DNA of 64,000 nt from Serpula lacrymans var. lacrymans S7.9 (Eukaryota; Basidiomycota; Agaricomycetes; Boletales; Serpulaceae): assembly GCF_000218685.1 (NCBI RefSeq), contig NW_006763294.1, forward strand, positions 62,001-126,000, given 5' to 3'. Positions 13,858 to 27,323 of the stretch are shown piece by piece; the stretch's first letter is position 1; each line of letters begins with the position of its first letter. A program made the translations under genes and the position numbers. A model generated the notes under the pieces. The model was given only the letters and a program-made list of their open reading frames with translations, ran no database searches and was not told the origin of the DNA.

Positions 13858-15888
13858 TTAGCCAAAAAGAATCTTGTTCGCCTCTTCATGGAGCTTTACA
13901 GAACTTGAGCCAGCTGAAGATACAAAAGGCTCGAAGCCTAAAGCTTGTCGCCCTTCGCGCGTATGTATATCCTGAGCTGAAGCACGGCCTAGGAACTTTG
14001 ATTCCCCTTCACCGCCTGGAAAATCTCTATGAAAACCATGATTACTACATCTGGCAAGACGAGGTGAACTCGAAAAGAGACACGTACGGTGCTGGGTAAC
14101 CGTGGACAAAATTGATACGCTGATCACGGAGATACAATGCGCTAGTGGAGAAGAATTTAGCCTTTATCCACCGAAAAATTCGAGGTATACTGACTTTTTG
14201 AGGGTCAAAGGAACAGCCGGTATATATAATACTGAAGAGTCACTTGTACCTTGGTGTACAGACTCGACCGAATGAATAAGGTCGCAGTGCCCTATACATT
14301 ATTGTTTGGAATCAGATCAAACTTTTGAAATATAGCGAGCGAAATACTACTTACAGTAGACCTGATCTCCTGGCTCGATCAGGGGCACAGAAACCATGGT
14401 TTTGTCAAGCCTGAGGTGCGGATGAGTATTTGCGTTTAGTTCTTGTGCACCTCGTACAGTGGTTCCGGGGAAAGCAGAACTTTCAAGGTCGATTTCCCAG
14501 TCCTCAAATGGGACTTTATAGGGCGTCCTAAGGCTAGAAAGAGATACACGAGGACGAAAGAATGGTCGGAGAATCAGGTAAGCCGTCGCAGCTGAGAGCA
14601 TAGGGAGCACTCGGAGTGTGCCTTCATTGACTCCAGTGGTAGATAGGGAGGTCCAGCCTTGCCAGCAGCGCAGGATAGAGCATTGATTTCTTCCATATTG
14701 GTTGTCAGTATCAGCATAAGCACTGAGGAGAATTCCACTCACGGAGTATTGTATAGGTCCTGCCTTGCACGCAACCTCCATCGGGCATCAAAAGGGTCGT
14801 ACTCTTTCCACAGGCTTCCACCACTGAGGATTTTTCTGTATACGTTTCTATATGTCTTGTCCTCCCATCGCTCTATTGAACCGCCGTCCATGTGTGGACC
14901 AAGTGTGAAAGAGGTATCGCCCGGTGTCCGAATGCGGAGTCGGTCAAAGTAGCTGATTGGGGTTGAGAAGTCGATAGGAACCGGAGAAGATGAGTGCCAT
15001 AATCCAAGAAGAGCTTTCTGAGTTCGAAGTACAGCAGGATGTGTGCGAGCATATGTCTGTGACTTGGTATTGTATAATTCATAGGCTTGGATATTTTCAG
15101 GAGGAAACCCTAGATCCTTCTGTGAGTGTAGCTCTGCAGGAGGATCGGAGACTAGTGCAACTAACCTTTCACCGGGTTGGAGGCGATGTAGTCCTTGATA
15201 GATTGCTTCCATCCTAATGCTTCCTAAGCGCAATGTCGTTAGAAGGTGTGACATCAAGAATAAATTGCGCGATGCAAGCATGCTGACAGAGCGGCAGAGA
15301 GTAGTGACTAAGTGATACTTACGTCTTTGGGCACACCTCCAGTAACTACCACAACACCAGTGTTTTTGATGGCATGGATTTGCGCCTCCGACAAGCCTTT
15401 CTCAATGTCAGCATAAGAAACTCTGGGAATCACCTGCACGAATAGTAGATCAGATCTTGCCAACAGCGACCCGGGTTTTGATCCGTAGTGCCAATGCACA
15501 TTCGTTAAGATAATCGACTTACATCTCCACCTCTGCTAATGATTTCCTCCGCACTATTCCCAACCTCCTCCAAAACCTCCCTCCAACTTTCAAGCAAAGC
15601 TGCGTGATCGACGTCTGCTAAAACATGCCTTTTAAGCTCTGCATATCTCTCTGGAAGATGGGAAGCTATTGATTGGTTAGATAGAGACTTGAAAACATCG
15701 GCTATAGTTCCCTCGTCCCTAGGTGGTCTGCCTTGAGCCGGCTTAACGGCGGCGGTGGCCAGTCCACGCGAGGTTCGAAAAGTATGAGAGGAACATGGGG
15801 CAAAGGTGCTTGCAGGTTTATGAGACGACAGAAAGACGATACGTGAAAACATGGGGCCAGAAATGTAGAAGATAGTAGTGAAAGACAA
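13858..15888 (-). CDS. DUF1479 family protein (probable 2-oxoglutarate/Fe(II)-type fold)
   Basis: Member of the fungal/bacterial DUF1479 (YbiU-like) family, related to iron/2-oxoglutarate dioxygenases; the substrate is unknown. The N-terminal exon (15888-15505) has a basic, Ser-rich presequence, a possible mitochondrial signal, then ELKRHVLADVDHAALLESW. Later exons give VIPRVSYADIEKGLSEAQI and HAIKNTGVVVVTGGVPKD, then LGPHMDGGSIERWED with a candidate iron-binding His/Asp. Small 3' exons between 14130 and 14350 read HCDLIHSVESVHQG, YIPAVPLTLKN and LYLRDQRINFVHGYPAP; the last exon is DFPGGEGESKFLGRASAQDI ending at 13858. The second ATG at 15852 could be the real start. The last three exons are short and easy to miss. 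Confidence 0.85.
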
Positions 15889-17350
15889 GATGGCGTGCGG
15901 ATGATGGTGTGCGGATTTAGGCGCTTAAATACTGGCAGGCACACCAGAAGAACGGAAAACTGTGTTAATCAGCTACCATGATGACTCGAATATTTTCATA
16001 CGCACTGCAAATGGTTATGGAACCCGATCACTTGTCTGGGCTATTTTGCGTCCTCCCCTATAGCACACTCCCTAAAACAATGTACGACTAGACTTTGGCA
16101 ACAAGGCGTAAGGTAGCACATCCGGCTAATTGCGCAGGTAGTTCCTGCTACCGATGTATATCCGACAATTGACCGATTATCACTTCGTCACGTTCGTTAT
16201 GCTCTCTTGCTGGCAGGAGGCTCTTGCTACGGAGATCTTACAGACAATACAGTTTCCAGTTAAAGGACGTTCAACTAAAACGTCGAGCAAGTCTAGTAAG
16301 CAAAGAGGTTTTTCTGAGATAACAGTATGAAAACATACCTCTGGTCAGAGTCATAGCAATAATGGTGCTATTGAAGATAATCGATCCTGAGTCGTGTCGA
16401 GGTTGATTTCTTATGAAATCACTATAGATGATAGCAATGAGATGAACACACACCTTGACCCGAATCAGTATCGGGTTATTACTTCAGAGAACCAACATTC
16501 ATCTATGTTATAGAGCCAATTCTGACTGGTACACGATAAGAGGTATCGTAGCAGCCTCGAATGCGGGCAACCAGCATGTGTCGAATAATAAAGAGATGCG
16601 CCGAAATTTGAGAGCATAACCTTGCGCCAAGTGTCGACATAGTATGTGGAAAATTCCATAATGCACATGGCATGGTGTCACTTTGGTGAGTGGGGTAAAA
16701 GCCTCAGGGCACAGTGATAACCAGTATTGTCAGGAAACCACTCCAACATCGATGATATGGAGTATGGTGGGCTGATTTGGACCATTTTTCCTCCTGGGTG
16801 GCGTACTTCAACGTGCGAGACGCTCAAGCTCCCAGAAAGGGTGTTGGTTTGGGCAGGAAAGGTGAGTGTACACCAAACTGACAACACACTCGTGGCGGTG
16901 CTGTGAACAGTGTTGGTCACGTGACAGCGCTGAGAACTGGACTGAATGAAAGTCTCAGGAGTTTGACGAATACTCACCGTGGCTGACACTGGCACGCCGA
17001 CGAGCACAACACCTCATCCCACCTTTCTTATCAAAACACTTTCACTCCTCATATTCTTGTATTCTTCCTTACTTCAAAGACTATTAATTTCTGTTGGATA
17101 GAACATTCACCCTATTCGGACTCCTGCGGAACCATAGCGCCGCCTCGTGACTGGTGCATGTGCAACATTTGTCTTGGAAGTTGACAGAACTCAAGAAGCA
17201 TACCACTTGCATCAACTAAAGTCTGCGAAAGAAAAGCACCGTCGCAATTATAAGTACGTTGGCGACGGCATTAGAGCTATGTATCTCCTTCTCTCCGACA
17301 ACGGGTCTTGCCCTTCTCTCGCAAACCTGGTAGAGTGGTTGCTCAACACA
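15889..17350. other. intergenic, DUF1479 gene to ceramidase (divergent)
   Basis: About 1.46 kb between two divergently transcribed genes, so both promoters lie here. Short open frames (for example 16678-17007 minus) have no family resemblance I can support. No repeat or RNA gene was seen. Confidence 0.5.
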
Positions 17351-20300
17351 ATGAAGTCTCTCTTCCTCTATACCATAGCTTTCTTGGCGGCGGGATCTTT
17401 TTGGCCTCAAGGATCACAAGCTTCTGTTGGGGTGCAAGTTGCATCCGCACAGTACTTGCTTGGGCTTGGTGAGGGTTCATTTCGTTCCTCGTGTAACTTT
17501 AGCTGATTTTTATGCATTGGTTGAAGGTGTTGGTGATGTAACTGGGTATTTCTCTCTATACTCTAGATTTTTATGTATGTTGAAAATTACCACGACAGCC
17601 CTGTTGTAGAGACGAACATGATGGTAAGTCATCTCAGCATATATGGAACGGCACATGTTTATAATCACTCCGAAGGGCTATGCAAACCTGGCACAAACGG
17701 ATACTGGTCTTCATATGCGTCAACGGAGTCGTGCATTCATCGTAGCTGATGCCTCAAATTCTTCAAACCGAGTGGTCTTTATCAATTCTGGTAGATACCG
17801 TCGAGTCATTTCCTGTTCGCAAATTTATTTCAATCGTTTTCAACGCAGATATATGCATGGGAGATACTGGAGTTCGTCGCTCGATTGTGGCAGAACTCTC
17901 GTCACAATATCCAGGTATTTATACTAATGACAACATCGCACTTGTTGGCACACATCAGCACTCTGGAGTCGGCGGATACCTCGAGGACCTTCTTCCCCAA
18001 ATAACGTCTTTGGGGTATGTTAAACAAAGTGCTGATGCTATCGTGGCGGGTTCTGTGCGTGCTGTGCAGCAAGCCCATGATAGTCTTTCTCCGGGAAAAC
18101 TCAGCCTAGGAAACACCACAGTGCTCAACGCAAATATCAATCGATCACCTTCTGCGTATCTTGCCAATCCTGCCGATGAACGCGCAAAATACCAGTATGA
18201 TCAAGATAAGGATTTAACCCTCCTAAGATTCGACGATATCGACGGTAATGCTAGAGGCTTTCTGAGTTTCTTTGCGGTACACGGGACCAGTCTTTATGAG
18301 GTGATGCATATGCGATATTATTAAAGTACCAATTAGTAAATACTGTGCGGCAGAATAATACTCTTGTCAGCGCTGATAATAAAGGCATGGCTGCATACCT
18401 CTACGAATGTGAGTCAGCTGAATCTGGGGCTGGGTTGCTAAATTGCTGATTTGCTGTAGCGATGGTGGAACCCTCATCTATGCCCGGCCATGCTACCTTC
18501 GTGGCAGGATTTACTCAATGTGCGTCGATTCGTTTCGTGATATTAGCGTCCACTGAACTCCGAAATAGCAAACGTAGGAGATACCAGTCCCAATACGTTA
18601 GTCTTTCTCAAACCGCTTATTATTTTCATACCCTCATGTCAATGCACCTTTCCTAGTTTAGGCGCTTACTGCGAAAGTCCTGGAGAACCTTACGATGGAC
18701 AACCCTGTGAATTCGATCATTCTACATGCGGCAATAGGACTGAAGATTGTCATGGTCGGTCAGTACGAACCTTATAGTGGTCGGGAAGTTCACATGATTT
18801 GATATTATAATTCACAGAGGGCCAGGGTTCCGCATTTCTGACTTTGAATCGAGCAGAATAATCGGTCAGCTGCAGTTCGAGGGAGCGCAGACTCTGATGA
18901 ACCAAACGTTACCTCCGGTTAATGGTTCTGTTAAAGCTGTGCACACATATTTGGACATGTACGTGTATATAGTTAGTTCTTAGCTGTAAGTCAGTGCCTA
19001 ATATAATAGAACCTAGGGCAACTCACAGTTTTACTTTGCCGAATGGTACGACTGCACAGACCTGCCCTGCTGCACTTGGTATGAGCCTTTGATCATTCTA
19101 GCTTTCTGTACCTGAATCCTGTTTTTAGGTTTCTCCTTTGCTGGAGGAACAACGTGAGTCGATGTGGACTTATAGTATCATGCTATAACCTAAAGGACTA
19201 TAATCCTCAAGGGATGGACCTGGTGCTTTCGACTTTATCCAGGGAGATAACTCATCAAATCCTCAGTAAATATTACTCTCGAAATTTTGACTTGTAGTTT
19301 CACTAACATACTCGCTCAGAAATCCATTTTGGGAAATTGTAAAGGGTGCGTTTGCGAGGTTTGCGACAATGATTATCTAGACTTTCGAAACCCATTGGTT
19401 TTGACAGGTGCTGTGACGCCTCTCCCGTCTGCAGAACAGGTCGCGTGCCAGTACCCTAAGCCGATCCTCCTGAATACGGTGCTTTTTCTTTTCTAGAAAA
19501 TAACCAATGCGACAAAAGCTGACGTAATATTAGGGTTATGCGCATGTTCCATACGAGTGGTCCCCGAGCACAGTTGATATTCAAATGCTTCGGGTCGGTA
19601 ATCTCGTGATGCTTATCATGCCCGGAGAACTAACCACCATGTCTGGAAGAAGAATGCGGTACGTTTACATTCGTCTGTCTGTGATTTAGTGCCCGCTTAT
19701 ATTATTGACAACAGGGATGCTATGAGAGCAAAGTTGATATCTGAAGGAATACTTGGCGAAGATGCCTATGTTGTGATTGCTGGTCCTGCAAATACTTATG
19801 CTCATTATGTGGCCACTCGCGAAGAATATGGTGTTCAGAGATATGAAGGCGCATCCACTATATTCGGCGCTTGTTAGTTCTTTTTTACCTTTTAGTCATC
19901 TTTTTCTTTCCTGACTCTGGCTCTCCCGTGACACACGCAGCCACATTGGACGCCTACATTGACAAGTATGGCAGCTTAGTTTCTTTCCTCGCTGATAACG
20001 CTAGTGGTGCGCCAGCATCGGATCCTGCCCCTGCAGAACAAACTAGCAAGGCTATTTCGCTACAGGTAAAATCGCAGCGCACTACCTATCTTGAGGCACC
20101 GAATTGTTAAACGGCCGGCTGAATATAGACACCCGTTATTGTCGATAATTCACCTCTAGGAAAGAAGTTCGGTGATGTGCTTGTTGACATCAACAATACC
20201 CCGTACCACGTTGGTGACACTGTCACGGTCCAGTTTGTGGGAGCTAATCCTAGGGTAACTTTTATTCTGAGTCTCCATTCTCGTTACCTTTTTCTTACGC

Positions 20301-20735
20301 CCAGTTCATCAGAACAATTTGCGCTTGGAAGGTTCGTTCTTGAGCGTAGATTACAATGTGGCAGACCAGTGGAGCATGGTGCGGACCGACTCGCATCCAT
20401 CAACTATTTATCGTTGGAACAGAACAAGCACGGTATGTTGTAAACAAATAGTTCTTGAGTGGTGTCTTATAGAGGTAAATCCAGGTCTTTGGGACAAGCA
20501 CAGTCACCATTTCATGGTAAGTGCCTTAATAATGCGAGTATGTTCTACACTAATATCTTTCCAGGACCATAGAGGATGGGACCCCTGGTACGTCTATCTT
20601 TCCTATGCATACTCCGTAAACTGACAAGATATTTCAGCTGGAACGTACCGCATTTCCTACTTTGGGGACTCCAAGCCTCTCATTGGCTCCATATCATCGT
20701 TCAATGGAACTTCATCAACTTTCACTGTGGCCTAA
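17351..20735 (+). CDS. neutral/alkaline ceramidase
   Basis: Hydrolyses ceramide to sphingosine and fatty acid; a secreted or membrane-facing enzyme. The start MKSLFLYTIAFLAAGSFW is a signal peptide, followed by YLLGLGVGDVTGPVVETNMM across two introns. The zinc-site motif appears as LVGTHQHSGVGGY and HGTSLYE. The catalytic serine motif NVGDTSPNT is encoded near 18568-18600, split from GFTQ by an intron. Later exons give LGAYCESPGEPYDGQPCEFD, FYFAEWYDC, LPGELTT-type text, and AGPANTYAHYVATREEYG, RYEGASTIFGA. The C-terminal beta domain reads EGSFLSVDYNV, WSMVRTDSHPSTIYRWNRT and ends TYRISYFGDSKPLIGSIS, with stop 20733-20735. The gene is split by more than ten short introns. All catalytic landmarks appear present. 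Confidence 0.9.
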
Positions 20736-21388
20736 TTTCAATGTACAAGCACGATATGATGTCGAGATGGACTGTAATAGATATACGAGTGATGTGTTAC
20801 AAAAAGATTTGTTAGCTAGCTAGTTTTAACGTACGAGACAGTGGTTTCTGTTGTCAATGTTTTCAGTGTAAATCAGATTTATTTGAACTTTTTTCTCTTG
20901 AGCTCGAGGCTTTTCTGCTGAAACTGTGGTTCAGGTCATCCCCGCTCTCGGCGAGTCACAACCCAAGTTTTAACTTTTATCTGTGCTTCAATACAGGCTC
21001 ACAAATTTACCGTGTTGCAAGATATCAACGGCAAATGGGAGCGTGAGTCGGAGATAGTACTGGTATCTCATCTTGTCTGAGTCTTTGAAGTTTGTAACCT
21101 GGACTGTTCACTTCTGATAATGTATACCAGTGCTTCTTTTGCACCACTGGGACATACTCAAACTCTTTAACGATAAGCCAAGACTGTAATACATCTACTT
21201 CTTACCTCTCAAAACAGCATATCGGACAAATATCGGTTTGAGAACGAGAGTCATCCGGACAAAGTGCCACTACGTGACCACACCGTCTATTCCGGTTCCG
21301 CTTTATATCTAATAAACCCCCTTTGCCAGAGGTTCAGTCTTCCTTTGTTCCACCATCTAGGCGCTAGCAGAATACGACGACGACGACA
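20736..21388. other. intergenic, ceramidase to lactonase
   Basis: About 650 bp. A short exon-like stretch around 20900-21040 has readable frames but no family match I can support. It should hold the ceramidase 3' UTR and lactonase promoter. Confidence 0.45.
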
Positions 21389-22677
21389 ATGTCCAGCATT
21401 CACAAGATCCTCGTTTCATCCTACACCGACAAGGTCTACACCGTTGCCTTCGATGCAGCGAATCCATCGCTCACTCCCCTTTCAGCCACCACGGTGGGAC
21501 GTAATCCTTCGTGGCTCACAGCTCATCCCACGGATCGTTCTGTCGTATATGCAGGCCTCGAACAGCCTTCCGGTGAGGTTGTTGCGTTGAAATTCGACGA
21601 ACAGGGCAAAGGAGAGGTAGTCGGGAGAGCACCAAGCGGTGGGGGAGATCCATGCACGTTGCTTGCAACTGAGAATGAGGTTATCATTGGAAATGTGAGT
21701 ACTTTCTTTATGTTCCACGAACGGTTCAACCCCTATCTTCAAGTGAAGCCTATCAACTTCTTGTGTCGTGACACCCCCTGTCTAAACACGGACTCATACT
21801 TTGCTGTCATCTTCGAATATCTCTAGCTGACAAGTGCTTATCACGCACGATTTCTAGTATGCCACTGGGGTCATCGCAACTCTTCCTATCTCTGCTAAGT
21901 CACCCTACATTCTGTCGACAGAGCCGTGGACACTCCAGGTGGCGGGAACAGGCCCAAACAAAGAGCGCCAAAAATCATCGCACCCACATCAGATCATCTT
22001 CCATCCCAGTCGTGACGAGCTGCTCGTCCCTGACCTTGGTGCTGACAAGATATGGAGACTTGCAAAAGGTGCCAGCGGACAGTGGGAGATAAATGGGTAC
22101 GTACAGTGTGCCCCTGGCGGTGGACCAAGGCACATTGCATTTTATGGTATGTCTACTTCATCGACGCCGGGGTGTTCAGCCACTCAAGTGTGTTTATTTA
22201 GGGGAAAACCTGTACACATTGTACGAACTTGTAAGCGTCGTCGTTGTACATCGCTTTCCGCCTCTCCCCGAAGAACCCACCCTCCTGGCACAAGCATCGA
22301 CACTCACCGAGCCGTCTCCTACCCCCCCTGGAATGCTTGCGGCAGAGATATTAATTCCCGAGCCAAATAAGACGTACCCTACGCCCTACCTATATATCAC
22401 TAACAGAAATGACCCATCTCCTGAGGGTGATACCATAGCAATATTCTCCATTGCTGAAGGTGCACCTCGACTCGTGAAAGAAGTGCGAACCGGATTGAAG
22501 CATGTACGTGGAATGGTATTTGGGGGAGAAGACGATCGATGGTTAATCGCTGGAGGTGTGGAGGGTGGCGGAATCAAGGTATTTGAGCGCTTCGAGGGTG
22601 GTGGGGCTTTGAAAGAAGTGGCAGCTATGGCAGAGGGACAGGGTGTGAGTAAACCTACGGGGTTCTCGTGGCTCTAA
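21389..22677 (+). CDS. lactonase-type seven-bladed beta-propeller protein (6-phosphogluconolactonase-like)
   Basis: Belongs to the YbhE/carboxy-cis,cis-muconate cyclase-type propeller lactonases, which open small lactones; the substrate is not determined. The protein begins MSSIHKILVSSYTDKVYTVAF. It continues NPSWLTAHPTDRSVVYAGLE, then after an intron (about 21692-21856) YATGVIATLPISAKSPYI, HPHQIIFHPSRDELLVPDLG, CAPGGGPRHIAFY, and after a second short intron GENLYTLYELVSVVVVHRF. The end reads YLYITNRNDPSPEGDTIAIF, LKHVRGMVFGGEDDRWLIAG and a final GQGVSKPTGFSWL. There is no signal peptide, so it is probably cytosolic. It is convergent with the aminotransferase-like gene. Confidence 0.85.
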
Positions 22678-23230
22678 GTCCGCGCTTTTAAGGCCCCATC
22701 CGTTATGTCTTGTTGTTGATGTTTTTTTCGTCAAATCTCGTGGTGAGCAGTACTTTCACCTCTTTAACGTTCCACTCGAAAGCTATCTGGATTGTGGGCT
22801 CCATAAATAACTATCAATTATGCGCTTGATTTCACATAGAGATCTATCTTGTCACCTACAGTGGAGGTACTGGTACTTGAGTAAAAAATAATTGAGGTTT
22901 AAACCTTTCGAGCGGTAAAGACATGTCATTGGCATGAACGACGTTTTCGATATTCCATTGACATACTCAAGCAGGAGGTGTTTCAGCTCAAACCGACTTT
23001 CAGGCCGTCCGTACAGTGAATTATAATTCTCGCGATGAAGAGGTTTCCCCGCCAGTCAAACAACTTTCGTCGCATCACAAGTTCCATGTTCTGTTACCCC
23101 ACAAGAGGCCTACAATCTCATGGTTATTGAGAGCTATGTGTAGCAGCTTTTATCTTTGTCCATTCGTCTGATATATCTGAGTGGACAGTACCTAAGACTC
23201 GCACCATAGCAGAGACCGCCCAATGCTGCA
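22678..23230. other. intergenic, convergent 3' ends
   Basis: About 550 bp between convergent genes. I see no repeat, RNA gene or coding stretch I can support. Confidence 0.5.
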
Positions 23231-24671
23231 TCATGCAAGAATCTCTTCTAGTATTTCGACCACTTTCTCGACTTCCTCAACAGTATTGTAATGGACAAAT
23301 GATATCCTCACAACACCGTCGCCGGCATCCAGCTTGGGCTCCAGACCACTGACGAGGGTATAAGCATAAAAATGCCCATATCGAATCCCAATCTGTGATT
23401 AGTACTCGCACATTAGATTATAAAATAACGAGCGCGATAATAACTCACGCCGCCTCTCTTGTCAAAAACAGCCACAATGTCCTTGCTCTTCACGGATTTT
23501 GGACCTACGACGACGAAACTGACAGTAGGAACCCTAGATAAATCGATTTTGCTTTGGCCAACGATCCGGACACCCTGAGCTTCCTGCTTTGGGTCGGTGA
23601 GGAACGTAATCAGTGGTTTGATAAGTGTCTGTTCGTGCCGAGCAATGGCATCGAAAGAAGCTTGGAGGTCGTTCGCAGGTGTCAAAGAAAGGAGATAGGC
23701 AGGTACTGCGGTTGCGCTATATACAAGCTCATAACCAGGCCCACCTGGTTGCACCTTGTACGGTTTGTCGTCAACTTGAAGGAAGTGATGTGCAAGCGAT
23801 GTGAGAGAGAACTTCAGTGCTGGTGAACGCACGTAAAGGGCCGAATGGTGTGCACCATAAAGCTATACCATGTCAGTTCAGTGATACATTCGAGAGTTGT
23901 GACGGTCGAAAATGTACCTTGTAGAAAGCAAAAACGCAGTAATCGATGTCCCATTTCTGGACGTCAATGCGTCGGTGAGGTCCATACGCCACACAGTCCA
24001 CGGAGATTTCCAATTTTTTGACTCCCTGTTCTTTAGCATGCTGTCTGGCAGCTTTAACTATTTCTTCAACAGGAACGACCGAGCCAAGAATATTGGAGCA
24101 AGCTGTAAATGCGATGACCCTAGTCTTGTTCGAGATGAGCGGAAGTAGTTCCTCAACTTTGAGGCTGACAGAATAAGGGTTGTTTGGGTCTGTGGGAGTT
24201 GCGTGCCAAACTTTGACTATAGCTCCACGACGAACTGCTAACCTCTTCCAGCCACCATTGTTTGCTTGAAAGAGAGTAGGTACGAGCATTGGTATGATGT
24301 CGACGAGACATACCTTCGTGTTCACCGGTGATGATAAGCTCGTCTCCAGCCTGGATCTCGTTTTCTAGCGCTCTTGCAAGATTCTCGAAGAGCATAGTCG
24401 AACTGGGTCCCATTGCAACTTCATCTGAGGATGCGGCATTGAAAAGCTGAGCAGCTGCGACTGCACCATCTGCGACTCGTTGGGTAGATTGCACAGATAC
24501 TAAATAATCAGCACCGAGTTGAACATTAGTGTTGGAGAGATAATCGGTGATACGATCTATGACGGATTGTAGAGTCTGGGAGCCCCCAGCATTGTCGCCA
24601 AAGAGATAACCTGATTTCAGAGCGGGAAAACTGGAACGGACTTGATCGATATCAAGGGAAGCCATGGTCAA
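23231..24671 (-). CDS. class V aminotransferase / cysteine desulfurase-like PLP enzyme
   Basis: Fold-type I pyridoxal-phosphate enzyme of the SufS/CsdA-like group. It starts MTMASLDIDQVRSSFPAL, then GYLFGDNAGGSQTLQSVIDR, the typical opening. The cofactor region reads MGPSSTMLFENLARAL, TGEHEANNGGW (across an intron at about 24312), FTACSNILGSVVPVEEIV and LEISVDCVAYGPHRRIDVQ. FAFYKLYGAHHSALYVR carries the lysine likely to form the Schiff base, split by an intron at about 23860. The C-terminus is IGIRYGHFYAYTLVSGL, VVRISFVHYNTVEEVEKVVE, with stop at 23231-23233. The reaction is not certain; fungal members often act on cysteine or related amino acids. Four exons, all minus strand. Confidence 0.85.
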
Positions 24672-25185
24672 TGCGTAAGCGTTATTGGACCCTATATACA
24701 GTAGCTGCAGTCCCAGGAAGCAATATTATCCATTGCACGCTCTTGCACATGATAAGGAACGATCTTTAAGCAATCTTTAGAACGGGCCGGTAAAACGTCG
24801 AAGCAGGCCTCCACAGTTGATTATGCAAAGACAGCAGAGAATATCGACCAGATTATATTCATAACTTGCAAGCGTGTTTGATACGGCTGAAAGCCTTGGC
24901 CAAGATATTTGAGGAGACGTCTGAGCTGGTGAAAATTAAGTGGCAGTCTGAGCGCCAGTATCAATGAGCACTATGAGCACATGTGAGCCGCGGTAGACAA
25001 ATTTAAACGCGGCAATATCACCAAAACTACATTTTATCAGAGCGACATCTCCGCTGATATCCAGACTCATCGAAATCATGCCAATAAGTACCGGTATTTG
25101 TTTACAGTTGCGAGGTATAATTATTATTCGAGTACAAAGCAGGGAGCAGGAGAGTTGCCCTTCAAGCTTCAAGCCTGAGAGATAG
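24672..25185. other. intergenic
   Basis: About 510 bp between two minus-strand genes, with no feature I can support beyond the expected promoter of the aminotransferase-like gene. Confidence 0.5.
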
Positions 25186-25980
25186 TTACATATAGTTATA
25201 CTTCGTCACCTTGCGCTGCTTTTTCCTCGTTTCCTTCGCCTCTTCCTTCTCTGCTTCCCATTCCTTGTGTATTTGGTCTCGAATTTGTTCTTGAACCCCC
25301 TTATCCGCTTCCGCGTAGCATGTTTCCACGATGTTAGTGATGTCGTTGGCATCGAGAGTAAGAACGTCGACAGATGATATGACGACAGAACACACGACGA
25401 CGTTTTTGGTGACCTTTTGCAGATCTGTTGATGTAAACTGGTAGGAGTAGAAATCTGCGTCCAGCCTTGATATACCGCCGAGTTTACCCACAGAAATGGC
25501 GTAGGTAGTAGTCGAAGATTGATTTGCATTATAGTTATCAAAGAGAATGTCGAGGGATGAGTTGGCGAGTGTTGTCAAACCTTTTACCTGTTAATATTTA
25601 TTCGAATTAGGATGAGACTGCAAAGTCCCATTCGAGTTACATACTACATCTCCAGTGGCAAAGTCTCCAAGAGATGCTTCGATTAAGTTAGCTAACCGCT
25701 TATACAAGCTGGATAGATAAAACATACATGTGATTGCCTCCTTGACTGAAGCTGTATTCTTGTCTACGCCACAGCGGAAGAACTGGTAGCGGTAAAGAAC
25801 CTTACTGATAGGGATCGTCTTGGGATCGTACTGAGGTGAAGTTATACGTCTGTAGAACCTGTCTAAACGATTTTGAGCGAGGGTGACAAGGCAGTTCAGC
25901 GCGTCGTTAGCTTCTTTTTCTCCTTCGGACTTATCATCAAAACTCTGGACAGCTTTAACGACAGCTAAAGCTTGGCCCAT
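25186..25980 (-). CDS. unrecognised family, copy 1 (228 residues)
   Basis: I do not recognise this family. Exons are 25980-25728, 25676-25645 and 25587-25186; the sum is 687 nt. The N-terminal exon starts MGQALAVVKAVQSFDD and is helical; the middle exon is only 32 nt; the third exon has NQSSTTTYAISVGKLGGISR, then DADFYSYQFTSTDLQKVTKN, then a highly charged Lys/Glu/Arg tail. Two further copies (27388-28321 and 51749-52542) share the exon plan, the N-Q-S-S-T-x-T-Y motif and the Y-Q-F-T-S motif. There is no signal peptide or clear membrane helix. A TATA-like TATATAAG (26065-26072, minus) lies about 90 nt upstream of the start. The ATG at 25980 is chosen to match the MG start of the others. Confidence 0.8.
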
Positions 25981-26064
25981 GATGAAAGATAATAGATGAG
26001 GAGAACAAATGCAGTTGATAGGAGGAGATAACTTGGAATACGGGTACGCCCATGTTACTGTGAG

Positions 26065-26072
26065 CTTATATA
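26065..26072 (-). promoter_or_regulatory. TATA-like box, family copy 1
   Basis: Minus-strand TATATAAG about 85-92 nt upstream of the ATG at 25980. Position and sequence fit a TATA box; inferred only. Confidence 0.45.
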
Positions 26073-27323
26073 TGGAGTATGCAGCGTTAGTGTTATTTCG
26101 CAAGTCCCTTCTGGCAAGAAGAGAGAACTTGAACGACTGGTAATACTAATCCCGGTAAATCCCGGCAGAGCTGACCTTCCTTACCACGCCCCTGTCTTGT
26201 GATACTACCCTCATGTTTTTGACCGTGACATGAACATCAGTATCATTGCGACTAATTCATGTCCTTCCAAGCCAGCTGTCAAGGGTGCGATACACGTGTG
26301 AGCCCCGTGTACGGATAGATAAGGGATCATCAGACGTGTTTTCACCGCAGTCAAATGGTGACTTAAATCAGGCCAAGCCAAAATTTCCAGTATGTACCAA
26401 ACTATGCTTTATCATTTCATATCAATGCCAAAAGAAGATTGTATTGATCGCATAGATATCAAGCTATAAAACACTGCGCCCGGGAATGATGCAGCTTTCG
26501 AACATTCGGTGGGCAGGTACTTCTCTTGAATTGAACTCAATAGTCAGAAGACCTCGCATAGCTTTAAACTTCAAGGGTCCAAAGCAACGATTACGCTCTG
26601 GGAACAGCGGCATCGATTCTAACTGCGATCGAACCAGCTGAACAGGCCAATTCCATATTTCTCTCTTTTTCTCGGCCATTTGACAACACGTTGTCGAAGA
26701 TGAGTTTTCCTTCTTCGCATTGAACATTACTTTTCAGCGCTTATACACTAGATATTGTAGCAGAATACTGGATATTCGAGTCGACCAATTGCTATATACG
26801 CACGTGGTTTGTTGTGTAACACTGGCATTTTCAGGGCTCAACTTGCGTAATTATATGTGGTGTCGAGCTTATACTATCTTATGCAATCTCATCCTTTTTT
26901 CAAGTACTTGGTTTGGTCAAGAGGCTCCAGATCAGTGTTAAATGTATCTGTTCTGAGTGCTTCCTTCGTCTCAGCGTGAGTGGCGTTTTTATGTGGGGAT
27001 TAAGGGATATGACTCGATACATTCCAGCCGCCAGAGTATCCGTATTCCGCCTGAGGGCTCGACGGGAAGCTCTATTCATCTGGATCTATATTATCTTCTC
27101 TTCGCATCCAACCGTCGTGTTCCAAGACAAGTTCCTCATTAGGCTGTCGTTTGTACTGTATCCGGCTTGCTCTCAGGATCAATCACAATTGTCCGAAAAT
27201 TCGTGTTTGTCTGTCTGATATGCTTATCTCACTTTTCTGCCTTGCGGCTGATTGCTCTATTCACCTGGGCCGTCAGGTGGACCTGTGTTGGCTGAACTGA
27301 CTGTAAATCATTTCCCTGAAAGA

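Noticed and set aside
13839..14099. 86-codon plus-strand frame
   Set aside because: It is the reverse shadow of the last DUF1479 exon.
16678..17007. 109-codon minus-strand frame upstream of the ceramidase
   Set aside because: No family resemblance and located in a divergent promoter region.
20873..21060. Exon-like stretch after the ceramidase stop
   Set aside because: The ceramidase already has its normal C-terminal end at 20735; the stretch could not be joined to any frame with similarity.
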